A stretch of DNA of 64,000 nt from Alphaproteobacteria bacterium (GTDB lineage Bacteria > Pseudomonadota > Alphaproteobacteria > Paracaedibacterales > VGCI01): positions 1 to 64,000 of the forward strand of contig VGCI01000001.1 in assembly GCA_016870095.1 (NCBI GenBank), written 5' to 3'. This document shows positions 1 through 8,674 of the stretch, piece by piece. Both the position numbers and the translations under genes were made by a program. Numbering within the stretch: the first letter of the stretch is position 1; each line of letters begins with the position of its first letter. The notes below the pieces were generated by a model. That model saw nothing but the letters and a program-made list of their open reading frames with translations. It had not been told where the DNA came from and did no database searches.

Positions 1-258
1 AAACAAAAAAATGGGAAGAAAGAGCTCTTAAAAGCCAGAAAATCAAATTAATTTACAAAAACTGAGGGAATACAAGAGGCTATAGATTTAGAAACTAAGC
101 TGAGAAGAGTTCAGTGCAATCGCCATGATGGCTAAAGTCAAATTATCGCACATTGTGCGCCTTTTCAACTTAATCCTGCAACGGCCGAAAGGCCGAAAAT
201 TTAAGTCACCTCATTTGTAAAACGAAAGAGGATAGGAATTTTTCTATCCTCTTTTTTT
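1..258 (+). other. Possible 3' part of a structured RNA or 3' UTR
   Basis: No convincing gene lies here. The sequence holds a series of compact hairpins: GCCAT/ATGGC near 123-133, CGCACA/TGTGCG near 148-160, and CGGCC-GAAA-GGCCG at 182-195 closed by a GNRA-type tetraloop. The last is enclosed by an outer ACTTAA (168-173)/TTAAGT (201-206) stem. A rho-independent terminator follows at 225-258. This is what the end of a small RNA or a structured 3' UTR looks like. I could not match it to tmRNA, RNase P RNA, 6S or SRP RNA. Two reading frames enter from the left edge and stop at 51 and 65, so an upstream coding gene may also end here. Confidence 0.35.
225..258 (+). terminator. Rho-independent terminator
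   Basis: The stem AAAGAGGATAG / CTATCCTCTTT (225-235 with 244-254) has an 8-nt AT-rich loop and is followed by a run of seven T. It ends whatever transcript covers 1-224 on the plus strand. Because the stem starts with A and ends with T, it could work weakly on the other strand too. Confidence 0.8.
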
Positions 259-391
259 GTTTGGGGGGCTGGAAGGTAGCAAGTTTTCTTTTCATAAAGA
301 CAACAGCTTGCATGACATCTGTGCTCGAATAGGCTCTCTTATTCCCCCTTTCTTCATCGACTTTCTGGGCGTTTGACCAAGGAGAAGGAAA

Positions 392-763
392 GTGATTATT
401 ATTCTCTCAAAAGATCGTGAACTGATTAGCCAATTTGAAAACTATGATGAACTGTTCGAGTTTCTTGCGGGAACAGCAGATACAGAATTCATGGCAGTTA
501 ATCATAATGCAAAGGATCGCGAATGGCGTTTTACAATTTATCCGCCACAAAGGGTGGAAGCTTTCTTTTCATACCTCAAAGATTCGTGTGAGGTTATTAA
601 AGAAGCCATTGAGGAATCATTACCCTTGATTGAAATTTGTGCTGGTAATTTTAAAACACCCTTCTATATAGCCTTAACAGCTAATATTAATATGGGTTAC
701 CTCAAGCGGAAGTGGTGTATCGATTGGTGCACATTTTATCATCTCCTGGTGGGGGAGGTCTAA
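392..763 (+). CDS. Hypothetical protein, 123 aa
   Basis: This is a small soluble protein that I do not recognise. Translation starts at GTG (392) behind a strong purine-rich ribosome site at 381-390 (ggagaaggaa), which supports it being a real gene. It has no signal peptide or membrane segment. The N-terminal half is acidic, and the C-terminal third contains two Cys-Trp-rich stretches (WCIDWC near residues 111-116). It stands alone between the terminator at 225-258 and a convergent gene. A 7-bp inverted repeat (786-800, CTATTGC/GCAATAG) lies just past its stop and could help end transcription from both sides. Confidence 0.55.
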   Translation: MIIILSKDRELISQFENYDELFEFLAGTADTEFMAVNHNAKDREWRFTIYPPQRVEAFFSYLKDSCEVIKEAIEESLPLIEICAGNFKTPFYIALTANINMGYLKRKWCIDWCTFYHLLVGEV

Positions 764-804
764 GGGAGATCAAATACTCCAATGACTATTGCAGCAATAG
801 AAAA

Positions 805-1608
805 TCATGTTTTTATTAATATTGCTTTCAAGCGTATAGGCGATTTATGATTTCTTTCTTCTTCAGGGATCTGAGCAAAATCAATGCAAGAACTAATAAT
901 AGTTTTTTTCACTAAAGCAACCAATAAATCCTCAGAGAAGGTTAGCATATTCTCGATAACTGTTCCTAGATCACTGAGAATATCGCTCGGCGTGCGTCCT
1001 TCGATATTCCACTGAGGTGGCGTTAACTTACAGTTTTCATGAAAATCAATATTATTTATATTAAGTGCACCACTATCAGGATGCTCTACAGCATTACGCA
1101 TGTCTGCAATGAACTTAATCCACTCATGGTCCTCATCCAATAACTTTGATAAAATATCCTCTTTACCAAAGGTTCGCTCAGCCCACCTTGCATGGACTTT
1201 ATAATTATGCGAGAACTTACCGTACTCAAAAAAGCAACTAATTATGGGGGACAAATCCCTCATCGCTAATTTTGAAAAATACAGAAATATCTCGCAGGAT
1301 GTTTGGAGATGAAGAATTTGAGGTAATTCATCTTTAAACTCATTCTGAGATATCTTTTTGTCAATCTCTAAAAGATCATCCTCAATCTTTTTTCTTATAT
1401 CTTCACAAACGAGTAATCTTCTTTGAAAATCTAGTAGAGTGTTGAAAACTTTTTCTTGTTTAGTAGCATCACTATTTATAGAACTAAATTTTAATAATTC
1501 CATACCTTGAAGAGTTGTCCTCGCAACGATTGGATTCGAAGGACCATGTTCTAATATTTTTTTAAAAACTATGTTAACTTTAGCCTCCACATTTATCTGT
1601 CCAATCAT
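805..1608 (-). CDS. HEPN-like protein of unknown function, 267 aa
   Basis: Soluble, largely helical protein with no signal peptide. Residues 171-176 read RNAVEH, in the helical context IADMRNAVEHP. This fits the R-N-x3-H (Rx4-6H) signature of HEPN domains, many of which are RNases in toxin-antitoxin, abortive-infection or CRISPR-linked systems. Other HEPN proteins have no catalytic role, so the activity is unproven. The start overlaps the end of the upstream gene by 29 bp on the same strand, so the two are probably co-transcribed. Usual partners (MNT nucleotidyltransferase or another antitoxin) are not next to it; the neighbour encodes a secreted protein. The HEPN call rests on the motif and helical context only. 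Confidence 0.5.
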   Translation of the reverse strand: MIGQINVEAKVNIVFKKILEHGPSNPIVARTTLQGMELLKFSSINSDATKQEKVFNTLLDFQRRLLVCEDIRKKIEDDLLEIDKKISQNEFKDELPQILHLQTSCEIFLYFSKLAMRDLSPIISCFFEYGKFSHNYKVHARWAERTFGKEDILSKLLDEDHEWIKFIADMRNAVEHPDSGALNINNIDFHENCKLTPPQWNIEGRTPSDILSDLGTVIENMLTFSEDLLVALVKKTIISSCIDFAQIPEEERNHKSPIRLKAILIKT

Positions 1609-2212
1609 TGTCTAATTGAGGTAAGTTTTTTGGTATTTTCCAAAAGACAGTAAGATTTTCCCATTGGCTTCTAGCCCCAGCATTCCGAGAGAGCTTTATA
1701 AAGATATTCTTCTTTTTAGGGGCAGATACCGAAAACCATTCTTCATATCCATCCAAGTGTTTCTCTGTTTGGCATCGTATGGATGTCCATTTTAACCGTG
1801 TATCTTTAAAGATCTCTTTGATGTCATTAGGATAATATGCTTCTATTTCTAGTATATTAACGCAGCAGCTTGGTCCGTGCATGCTAATGTCCATCCGATA
1901 ATCTCTAGCTAGGTTCTTCTCAACAATGTATTTGTCTTTGTGAGTCAGTGTGCATTTAGTTTTGAAATGAGATGGTTCTTCATACTTCTCATCTTGCGGG
2001 TTTGCTAGGGTTCTCTGATTTGAAATGTTAAATTCAAAAGGCTTAAATACACACCCTTCAAATGTTTCTGAAACAGTTATGGGATCTAAGTTATAATCTT
2101 TATCAATTGGGATCATCAATTGTTTTATTGCAGAAACAATATCTATCTTCACTTCTGCCTGTGCAGGAGAAGAAAGATGGCAAATAACGATTAAAAACAA
2201 TAAATATAACAT
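1580..2212 (-). CDS. Secreted cysteine-containing hypothetical protein, 210 aa
   Basis: An N-terminal signal peptide is clear: a hydrophobic stretch at residues 2-12, then SSPAQA as a likely signal peptidase I site near residue 19. The mature part has six to seven cysteines, including a CC pair, which is compatible with disulfide bonds in the periplasm or outside the cell. I recognise no family. Its 3' end overlaps the start of the HEPN-like gene by 29 bp, which suggests translational coupling even though one product is exported and the other is not. The ribosome site upstream of the ATG at 2210-2212 is weak (GGGA). Confidence 0.55.
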   Translation of the reverse strand: MLYLLFLIVICHLSSPAQAEVKIDIVSAIKQLMIPIDKDYNLDPITVSETFEGCVFKPFEFNISNQRTLANPQDEKYEEPSHFKTKCTLTHKDKYIVEKNLARDYRMDISMHGPSCCVNILEIEAYYPNDIKEIFKDTRLKWTSIRCQTEKHLDGYEEWFSVSAPKKKNIFIKLSRNAGARSQWENLTVFWKIPKNLPQLDNDWTDKCGG

Positions 2213-2437
2213 ATTCCCATTGTGTTATAACAAAATTAACAAAATATAAATTTTTATTCATTGTTTGAAATTCAAGCAATATCTTGACGCACAAACAAAA
2301 AGGATAAAATAATAATAGGTTGTATTCTGCCCCCTATGACCCCCATTTGAATTTTCAAGTTTATGCATGTTTTAAAAACCAAAAAAATTAACTTCATCAA
2401 TCATTCATTTCGAAAAGTTGAGAAATGCGCGCTTACA

Positions 2438-2473
2438 CGTTGCATTTTGCAACGACGCTTTGTTGCAAGCAAC
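2438..2473. repeat. Two nested GTTGC inverted repeats
   Basis: CGTTGCA-TTT-TGCAACG (2438-2454) is a perfect 7-bp stem. It is followed eight bases later by GTTGC-AA-GCAAC (2462-2473), which reuses the same half-site. Four GTTGC half-sites within 36 bp in alternating orientation look like an operator or a small hairpin tandem. No T-run follows, so it is not an ordinary terminator. Confidence 0.5.
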
Positions 2474-2922
2474 ATATCTTAAAAATTTGAGGAATTTTGG
2501 TTTTTAGATGGGATTGATTTGAAGGTTTTGGTAAGCTGTTGGTAGGGGTATTATTGCAGAGTTTGTACTGGGGTGTTTTTATCCTCAGTGAAAGATTTGA
2601 TGAATTGTTGGCTGAATACCTAGCTTTCTTTCCAAATCCTGCTCATTCAAATGGCTCTAATCTGTCATTGTCTTCGCAAAGCCATTTAAAAGCGTTGTAT
2701 GGTGATTTTAAGTTGACCCACACTACCTTTCCCTAAAAATGAAGCCAAAGGGCATCAGGCGATCATTTGGAAGATTAAAGGCTAATTTAAATTAAACTTA
2801 ACTAAAAATATATCATCTTTATCCTCTTCTTCTCTTTTTGCGATCCAATTTTGCTGAAGGAGGAGGTTTGGAGGAGGAAGAGTATTCTCTGAGTTCGTAT
2901 TCTCTGAAATCCATAGATTATT

Positions 2923-2994
2923 ATCTGCCCAAATTGGGCTGATCGATCTGCCCATTTTGACCACATCGATCTGCCCATTGTGGACAGATGGGCA
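2923..2994. repeat. Three 23-bp iterated motifs, possible insertion-sequence end
   Basis: ATCTGCCCA occurs at 2923, 2946 and 2969, exactly 23 bp apart. The last two copies extend to ATCGATCTGCCCA. Beyond the third copy TGCCCAT (2972-2978) pairs with ATGGGCA (2988-2994). Evenly spaced internal repeats next to an inverted copy resemble the multiple transposase-binding sites at the ends of IS21-type elements, but also plasmid-style iterons. No transposase is attached, so the IS assignment is a guess. Confidence 0.45.
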
Positions 2995-3292
2995 AGAAGG
3001 GCGATTTTCTTAATACTTTTAATGCTTAACACGAAAGTTAGGTCAAAGGATAAAGTTACAACTTTTGAGAGTGAGAGTTTGTAAAGAAACTCTGAAAATA
3101 AGTTCTTAAATTATATAAGATTTTTTGGCATGAAGGGAACCATAATTGTTTTTGATTCATATAGGGTTATACACCATGAAGTACCGCAATGTTCTTTAAT
3201 GGTACATATATGGTACATTTTTTAATTTTGAAGCGAATTTATAGGAGATATTTTCAAAGAAAAAAATTGCAAAAACTCAAGGAAACTAATGG

Positions 3293-3379
3293 CGGATGGG
3301 GTGAGATTCGAACTCACGGAAGGCTTGCACCCTCGCCGGTTTTCAAGACCGGTGCTTTCAACCGCTCAGCCACCCATCC
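3293..3379 (-). tRNA. tRNA-Ser (anticodon TGA)
   Basis: On the minus strand an 87-nt cloverleaf folds with acceptor stem GGATGGG/CCCATCC, D-arm GGCTGAGC, anticodon stem ACCGG/CCGGT around loop CTTGAAA (anticodon TGA, reads UCA), and a long variable arm as expected for serine. The T-arm is GTGAG-TTCGAAT-CTCAC. The discriminator base is G, as in bacterial tRNA-Ser. CCA is not encoded. It lies about 50 bp downstream of the LOG-family gene on the same strand and may be read through from it. Confidence 0.95.
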
Positions 3380-3428
3380 GCATTGTAAATAAATGTGCCC
3401 CACGCACGTGAATGCGTCAATAGGTAAA

Positions 3429-4013
3429 TTATATGTACTTCGACGTCACATCGACTTGAGGGACGGGAAGTTTATGTAAGAGAGGAATCACTTCTGCAAC
3501 GTCAGAAACAAAAAGCAGTAAATTTTCATCCATGGGACGCGCAAATTTATGTTCGACTACGTGGTGGATTAAGGTTTTTAAAGGGTCCCAATATCCGTCA
3601 ATATTAACAATAATGAGAGGCTTATCATGCATTTCCAGTTGGCGCCAGGTCAAGATTTCGAAGAGTTCATCAAGAGTGCCAAATCCGCCTGGTAAAATGA
3701 CAAAAGCGTCTGCATTTTGCGACATGTTTAACTTGCGCGTGTGCATGGTATCCACAACGTGCAATTCGCTTAAACTATCATGGCCGCCTTCAATGTGCTC
3801 TAAGTCTTTGGTAATATAGCCAATGGCCCGACCCCCATGGTTCATGACCCCATCTGCAACCAGCCCCATGAGGCCTAATTGACCTCCTCCGTATACAAGC
3901 TGCATATCAGCACCTGCAAGGGCTATGCCCAGTTCGAAGGCGGCTTCTTTATAAACCAATTCCGCGCGGGAGGAAGACCCACAAAAGACGCAAACAGACT
4001 TAATTTCTTGCAA
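3429..4013 (-). CDS. LOG-family nucleotide 5'-monophosphate phosphoribohydrolase
   Basis: Member of the LOG / TIGR00730 family, often misnamed lysine decarboxylase. These Rossmann-fold enzymes split the N-glycosidic bond of nucleoside 5'-monophosphates; the plant members release cytokinin bases. The family motif PGGFGTLDE is present near residues 106-114, following CVFCGSS at the N-terminus and VYGGGQLGLMG near residue 40. At 194 aa it is a normal full length. The substrate in this organism cannot be read from sequence. It is followed by tRNA-Ser, while secA lies upstream on the same strand, separated by about 125 bp. Confidence 0.88.
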   Translation of the reverse strand: MQEIKSVCVFCGSSSRAELVYKEAAFELGIALAGADMQLVYGGGQLGLMGLVADGVMNHGGRAIGYITKDLEHIEGGHDSLSELHVVDTMHTRKLNMSQNADAFVILPGGFGTLDELFEILTWRQLEMHDKPLIIVNIDGYWDPLKTLIHHVVEHKFARPMDENLLLFVSDVAEVIPLLHKLPVPQVDVTSKYI

Positions 4014-4138
4014 TGACCGTCTCCTTGGCTAATTTTAATAGAAAACAGGGGAGGAGAATGGTTCTCTCTCCCATGCTTATAAAGATAATGATAGAGTTAA
4101 AAATTATAACAAAGCCTTAATTTGTCAAAAATGAATTT

Positions 4139-6928
4139 TTATTCTTGTTCAAATTGTCCGTGGCAATGCTTATATTTAAGGCCAGATCCGCAAGGACACA
4201 TCGCATTTCTTTGCACACGCCCCCAGGTTGAAGGATCTTGGGGGTCAATATTCCCATCACCGTCCGGTCGCCTTGTGCGCACAGGTTCTTGAGAATAGTT
4301 GACGTTGGGAGCCATCGTGACGGGATCCCATTGAGGTGCCCCGTCCGGTACATTTATTTCTTCATTCCCCTCAATCCAGTCAGGCGTTTCTTCCTTATAG
4401 CGGGAGAAGTCCGTTTCTCCCAAAATATCGTCAATGTCTTCTTGACCATCCATTTGCAGATCAAAATGAGACAAGAGTGTCGTTGCTTCTTCACGAACCC
4501 TTACTAACAAGTCTTGAAATAAGTTAAAAGCTTCTCGTTTATATTCATTCAGAGGGTTGCTTTGTGCATAGGCGCGCAAATTGATTCCTTGACGCAAGTG
4601 ATCTAGCATAAGCAGGTTTTCTTTCCAGCACCGATCCAATGTCTGAAGGAGCAGAGTCCGTTCCGCTGATCGCATCATTGAAGTGCCATATTTTTCTTCT
4701 TTTTCTGAAATGGCAACGTCAACAGATTTCATAATGCGGTCATATAATTCAGGCTCGGCTATTCCTTCTTCCCCAGCCCACTCCTCAATAGGAAGATTCA
4801 GTCCAAATATGCGCACACAGTCCTTCTGGAGGCCGTTAAGGTCCCATTGTTCTGATAAAGCATTTTCAGGAATATGAATTTTAACAATGCTATCCACAAC
4901 TTCAGACCGCATTTCTTGAATAAGCTCTTGCGTGTCTTCATTCGTCATCAATTCGCGACGTTGCTCGTAAATTATTTTTCGTTGATCGTTCATGACATCG
5001 TCATACTTTAAGAGATGTTTGCGAATATCAAAGTTACGAGCCTCAACCTTTTGTTGAGCCCGTGCTAAGGCTTTGCTAATCATAGAGTGAGAGATAGCTT
5101 CGCCTTCTTGCACACCAAGCTTTCGTAACATACCATCAAGCCGCTCTGAACCGAAAATACGCATTAAATCATCTTCAAGCGAAATAAAGAATTTAGAGGC
5201 TCCCGGATCTCCCTGACGACCCGAACGACCCCGTAATTGGTTATCAACGCGACGACTTTCATGGCGCTCCGTACCAATGACATAGAGGCCGCCTGCTGAA
5301 ATAGCAATGTCGTGAGCCTCTGTTATTTCCTTACGAATGGCGGCGATTCTCTTTTCTCGCTCTGTCGGGTCAGTAATGTCGCTTAATTCTCGCTCTATAC
5401 GCATATCGAGATTGCCACCCAGTTTAATATCTGTACCGCGACCTGCCATATTGGTGGCAATAGTGACCGCTTCTGGATAACCGGCTTCTGCAATGATTAG
5501 AGCTTCTTGCTCATGGTAACGAGCGTTAAGAACCTGGTGAGCAATCTTTTCTTTGGTTAATAGAGCTGATAAAACCTCAGACTTTTCAATGCTGGTGGTT
5601 CCCACTAAGACAGGTTGCCTGCGATCCTGGCATTCCCGAATCAATTTTACAACCGCGTTATATTTTTCTTTAGCTGTTAGGTAAACTTCGTCATCATAAT
5701 CTTTACGTTGGATAGGCAAATTAGTTGGAATTTCAACTGTCGGAAGTTTATAAATTTCTTCAAATTCAGGCGCATCTGTCATGGCCGTACCTGTCATACC
5801 CGCAAGCTTGGGGTACATACGAAAGAAATTTTGATAGGTAATAGAAGCTAAAGTTTGATTTTCCATTTCTATGGTTACTTTTTCCTTAGCTTCCAAGGCT
5901 TGGTGTAATCCTTCAGAATAACGACGACCATCCATCATACGGCCTGTAAATTCATCAATAATAATGACTTTGTCATTTTTGACAATGTAATCCACGTCAC
6001 GAGTATAGAGTTTGTGTGCCCGTAAAGCTTGATTGACATGGTGGACTAATCCAATGTTGTGGATATCATAAAGTGTGGCACCCTCTTGCAAGAGACCGTG
6101 TTCACGAAGGAGCTTTTCAATATGTTCCACACCAGCTTCAGTTAGGGTTACGGTGCGTTGTTTCTCATCCTTTTCATAGTCGGTGTCAATGAGCGATGGT
6201 AAGATTTTATCTATTTTGACATATAAATCAGAAGAATCTTCCGCAGATCCTGAGATAATGAGGGGTGTTCTTGCTTCGTCAATTAAAATGCTATCAACTT
6301 CATCCACAATGGCATAGTTAAAGGGGCGCTGAACCATATCGGTTAAGCGAAACTTCATGTTATCCCGCAAATAATCAAACCCAAATTCATGATTTGTCCC
6401 ATAGGTTACATCGGCAGCGTAAGCATTGCGTCTTTCTTCGTCTGTCAGTCCATGAACGATACAGCCAACAGTTAATCCCAGAAATTCATAAACTTGTCCC
6501 ATCCATTTTGAATCTCGTTCAGCCAAATAGTCGTTAATGGTCACGACGTGCACACCTTTTCCGGTCAAGGCATTCAGATAAACCGGCAAAGTTCCAACGA
6601 GCGTTTTTCCTTCACCGGTGCGCATTTCCGTGATCATGCCTTCGTGTAAGACCATTCCTCCTACGAGCTGCACATCAAATGGGCGTTGTCCCAAAGTGCG
6701 TTTCGCTGCTTCACGAACAGTGGCAAAGGCTTCAACAAGCAAGTCTTTTAAGGATTCCCCTTTTGCAAGTCGTTCCCGAAACACGTCTGTTTGGCCACGC
6801 AATTCTTGATCAGAAAGTTTAGAGATTTTATCTTCTAACTCATTGATTTTTTCTGCGGTTTTAAAATGTCTTTTTACGATACGATCGTTGGCGGAGCCAA
6901 ACAATTTCCGAAAAGCCGTTGCTAACAT
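4139..6928 (-). CDS. secA: Preprotein translocase ATPase SecA
   Basis: Motor ATPase that pushes unfolded preproteins through SecYEG. At 929 aa it is full length. The N-terminal nucleotide-binding fold has the Walker A segment MRTGEGKTL near residue 102 and the DEAD-like DEVD near 208; the second motor fold carries [23 protein letters not shown]-type motifs in the 510-530 region. The C-terminal tail ends in the zinc site [14 protein letters not shown], the SecB/ribosome-binding tail. Start ATG at 6928. It is transcribed away from the ppiC-type foldase gene, and the 200-bp gap between them must hold both promoters. No obvious hairpin terminator follows the stop. Confidence 0.98.
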   Translation of the reverse strand: MLATAFRKLFGSANDRIVKRHFKTAEKINELEDKISKLSDQELRGQTDVFRERLAKGESLKDLLVEAFATVREAAKRTLGQRPFDVQLVGGMVLHEGMITEMRTGEGKTLVGTLPVYLNALTGKGVHVVTINDYLAERDSKWMGQVYEFLGLTVGCIVHGLTDEERRNAYAADVTYGTNHEFGFDYLRDNMKFRLTDMVQRPFNYAIVDEVDSILIDEARTPLIISGSAEDSSDLYVKIDKILPSLIDTDYEKDEKQRTVTLTEAGVEHIEKLLREHGLLQEGATLYDIHNIGLVHHVNQALRAHKLYTRDVDYIVKNDKVIIIDEFTGRMMDGRRYSEGLHQALEAKEKVTIEMENQTLASITYQNFFRMYPKLAGMTGTAMTDAPEFEEIYKLPTVEIPTNLPIQRKDYDDEVYLTAKEKYNAVVKLIRECQDRRQPVLVGTTSIEKSEVLSALLTKEKIAHQVLNARYHEQEALIIAEAGYPEAVTIATNMAGRGTDIKLGGNLDMRIERELSDITDPTEREKRIAAIRKEITEAHDIAISAGGLYVIGTERHESRRVDNQLRGRSGRQGDPGASKFFISLEDDLMRIFGSERLDGMLRKLGVQEGEAISHSMISKALARAQQKVEARNFDIRKHLLKYDDVMNDQRKIIYEQRRELMTNEDTQELIQEMRSEVVDSIVKIHIPENALSEQWDLNGLQKDCVRIFGLNLPIEEWAGEEGIAEPELYDRIMKSVDVAISEKEEKYGTSMMRSAERTLLLQTLDRCWKENLLMLDHLRQGINLRAYAQSNPLNEYKREAFNLFQDLLVRVREEATTLLSHFDLQMDGQEDIDDILGETDFSRYKEETPDWIEGNEEINVPDGAPQWDPVTMAPNVNYSQEPVRTRRPDGDGNIDPQDPSTWGRVQRNAMCPCGSGLKYKHCHGQFEQE

Positions 6929-7128
6929 ATCAGCCTCAATTAAATTTTTAGTTTTATTCTCAACTCTTCAAGTTTCATCCTGAAAAAAATATCAATGACA
7001 CTTTAAACATAGACTATAACATGACATCTTGCGCTTATTGTAATTCTATTTTATAAAAGACTCAATGGTTATAGCCTATTTATGGGTCCATTGTGTTATT
7101 TAATTTTCAGAACAAGGAAATCGGTCAC

Positions 7129-8142
7129 ATGAAATCAATTATTTCTACACGGATTGCTGTGCTTTCCATAGCATTACTAGCGTCTATCCCCATGACATTG
7201 GCCGCTGCGGCTGATTCAACCCCGGCTACTGCTTCTGCAGCTGCGTCAGGGACAGAGCCTGCAGATAGTACAGTGGTTTCAAAAATCACTGTGGATGGCA
7301 AAACCATCCAAATTACCTATGGCCAAGTGAAGGATAAGTTAAAACTATTGCCACCACAACTTCAAAACGCGCCGTTTAAAGATATTTTTCCTCTGCTTCA
7401 AAAAAGTGTAGGGACAGAACAAGTCATTACTTATTTTGCTGAAAAAGCAGGAATTAAGAATGATCCTGAGTTTCAAAAAATGGTTGCCGAGTGCCAAAAG
7501 GGTGTTTTGCAAAAACTGTTTCTTGACAAAGAAATTGAGAAGCGCGCAACAGATGATGAGCTAAAGAAAGCTTATGAGGAAGTTAAAAAAGCAGCTCCGA
7601 AGGAAGATGAATACAATATCAGCATGATCACTTTGACAGATAAGAGCAAAGCAACGAAACTCTTAGGCGAAGTCAAAAAAGCAGGGCCGTCAAAATTCGC
7701 TGAGTTTGCTAATAAAGAATCTATGAACAAGATTCCCGACGGTAACTTGGGTTATGTGCGCTTAGGTGAATTACCTGAAGCATTCCGAGATAAGGTTAAA
7801 GATGCGGCAAAGGCAACGATTGTTTCAAATGTTATAGAAATATCCATGCCAGATCCTTCTGATGCTAATAAAAAGGTCACAACTTATAATATCGTCTTAG
7901 TTCAAGACAAGCGTCCAGCCACATTTCCAGCTTTTGATGCTGTGAAAGGTGAGTTGAAAACGGCTGTAGGTTCCAAATTTGCAAAAGAAGCCATTAAAGA
8001 GTTTGAAAGCAAAGCGACTTTCGAAACTTTTGGAATGGATGGGAAGCCCATTGAGCAAAAAGCTGATGCGGCAAAGGATGCTCCAAAGACAGATACACCC
8101 AAGACAGACGCACCCAAAACAGATGCGCCAAAAGCTGGCTAG
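7129..8142 (+). CDS. Exported PpiC-type (parvulin) peptidyl-prolyl isomerase
   Basis: Predicted periplasmic foldase or chaperone. I start it at ATG 7129, not at the upstream GTG 7093, because aaggaaa sits 9-15 bases ahead and the protein then begins with a signal peptide (MKSIISTR..., cleavage after MTLAAA near residue 27). A SurA/PrsA-like N-terminal helical part precedes a parvulin domain at about residues 155-275, which shows the hallmark DGNLGYVRLGELPEAF. The C-terminus is a low-complexity tail of five-residue PKTDA/PKTDT repeats (8088-8138), probably a flexible linker to the wall. A strong terminator follows. It is divergent from secA, so it may help export clients fold. Confidence 0.85.
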   Translation: MKSIISTRIAVLSIALLASIPMTLAAAADSTPATASAAASGTEPADSTVVSKITVDGKTIQITYGQVKDKLKLLPPQLQNAPFKDIFPLLQKSVGTEQVITYFAEKAGIKNDPEFQKMVAECQKGVLQKLFLDKEIEKRATDDELKKAYEEVKKAAPKEDEYNISMITLTDKSKATKLLGEVKKAGPSKFAEFANKESMNKIPDGNLGYVRLGELPEAFRDKVKDAAKATIVSNVIEISMPDPSDANKKVTTYNIVLVQDKRPATFPAFDAVKGELKTAVGSKFAKEAIKEFESKATFETFGMDGKPIEQKADAAKDAPKTDTPKTDAPKTDAPKAG

Positions 8143-8169
8143 TCTGAAACTTAAAAGTTTAAAAATCAT

Positions 8170-8198
8170 AAAAAACCCCCAGTATTTGGGGGTTTTTT
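8170..8198 (+). terminator. Rho-independent terminator of the PpiC gene
   Basis: AAAAAACCCCC (8170-8180), loop agtattt, GGGGGTTTTTT (8188-8198). A compact GC stem with U-tail 28 bp after the stop codon. Confidence 0.92.
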
Positions 8199-8235
8199 AA
8201 GTTTAAGCCTTAAATAATTAAAGAAATTATGTGCT

Positions 8236-8652
8236 ATGACTCTACCCATTGTTACTGTTGTTGGGGCTCTTTTGGAAGATGATAAGGGAGCAATTTTATT
8301 GGCTCAACGTCCTGCCGACAAACCCATGCCTTTTCTATGGGAGTTTCCAGGGGGCAAGATGGAAGTCGGGGAAACGCCCGAAGCAGCTTTAGCCCGAGAA
8401 TTACAAGAAGAAATAGGCATCACCGTATCGCTTAAAGATTTTAAGCCATTTTCATTTGTGAGTATGGCTTACCCAGATTTTCATATTATTTTGTTGGGAT
8501 ATCATTGCAATCGATGGTTGGGAACACCTTGCGCAAAAGAAGGCCAAGGAGGGCTGGAATGGGTTATGCCTGAAAATTTAAACCATTACCCCATGCGCGA
8601 AGCAAATCAAACGCTCATTCCCTTGATAAGACATCATAAAGTCTCACTTTAA
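8236..8652 (+). CDS. mutT: NUDIX hydrolase MutT (8-oxo-dGTP diphosphatase)
   Basis: Sanitises the nucleotide pool by hydrolysing oxidised (8-oxo) dGTP. The complete Nudix box GX5EX7REUXEEXGU is visible at about residues 36-58 (GGKMEVGETP ... RELQEEIGI), preceded by the WEFPGGK segment typical of MutT. Length of 138 aa matches the family. Start is the ATG at 8236; the preceding aattaaagaaatt offers only a weak ribosome site. It stands alone after the terminator at 8170-8198 and converges with the carboxypeptidase gene, with only 22 bp between them. Confidence 0.88.
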   Translation: MTLPIVTVVGALLEDDKGAILLAQRPADKPMPFLWEFPGGKMEVGETPEAALARELQEEIGITVSLKDFKPFSFVSMAYPDFHIILLGYHCNRWLGTPCAKEGQGGLEWVMPENLNHYPMREANQTLIPLIRHHKVSL

Positions 8653-8674
8653 AAATGACTGAACTTTAGGAAAG

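Larger units (their letters stand above)
2213..3291. other. Gene-poor region with degenerate repeats
   Basis: About 1.1 kb without a gene I can support. It contains the inverted repeats at 2438-2473, a short open frame at 2539-2736 with no ribosome site or recognisable product, a TATTCTCTGA direct repeat (2883 and 2898, 15 bp apart), and the 23-bp iterated motif at 2923-2977. The mixture of repeats and broken frames suggests decayed mobile DNA next to the tRNA-Ser gene. No intact transposase is visible. Confidence 0.4.

Noticed and set aside
1-65. C-terminal ends of a gene entering from the left (frames ending at 51 or 65)
   Set aside because: Two frames are equally plausible and the rest lies outside the window, so no call is possible.
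2539-2736. 65-codon open frame on the plus strand
   Set aside because: No ribosome site, no recognisable product, and it lies in repeat-rich decayed DNA; length is within chance for this base composition.
2883-2994. CRISPR array
   Set aside because: Repeats are only about 9-13 bp with a 23-bp period, three copies, and no cas genes; not a CRISPR layout.
2782-3032. Two minus-strand open frames of 60 and 76 codons
   Set aside because: They read through the 23-bp repeats in two frames; the periodic DNA creates the open frames and there is no ribosome site or family match.
3189-3392. 67-codon plus-strand frame
   Set aside because: It covers the complement of the tRNA-Ser gene; tRNA complements commonly give such spurious frames.
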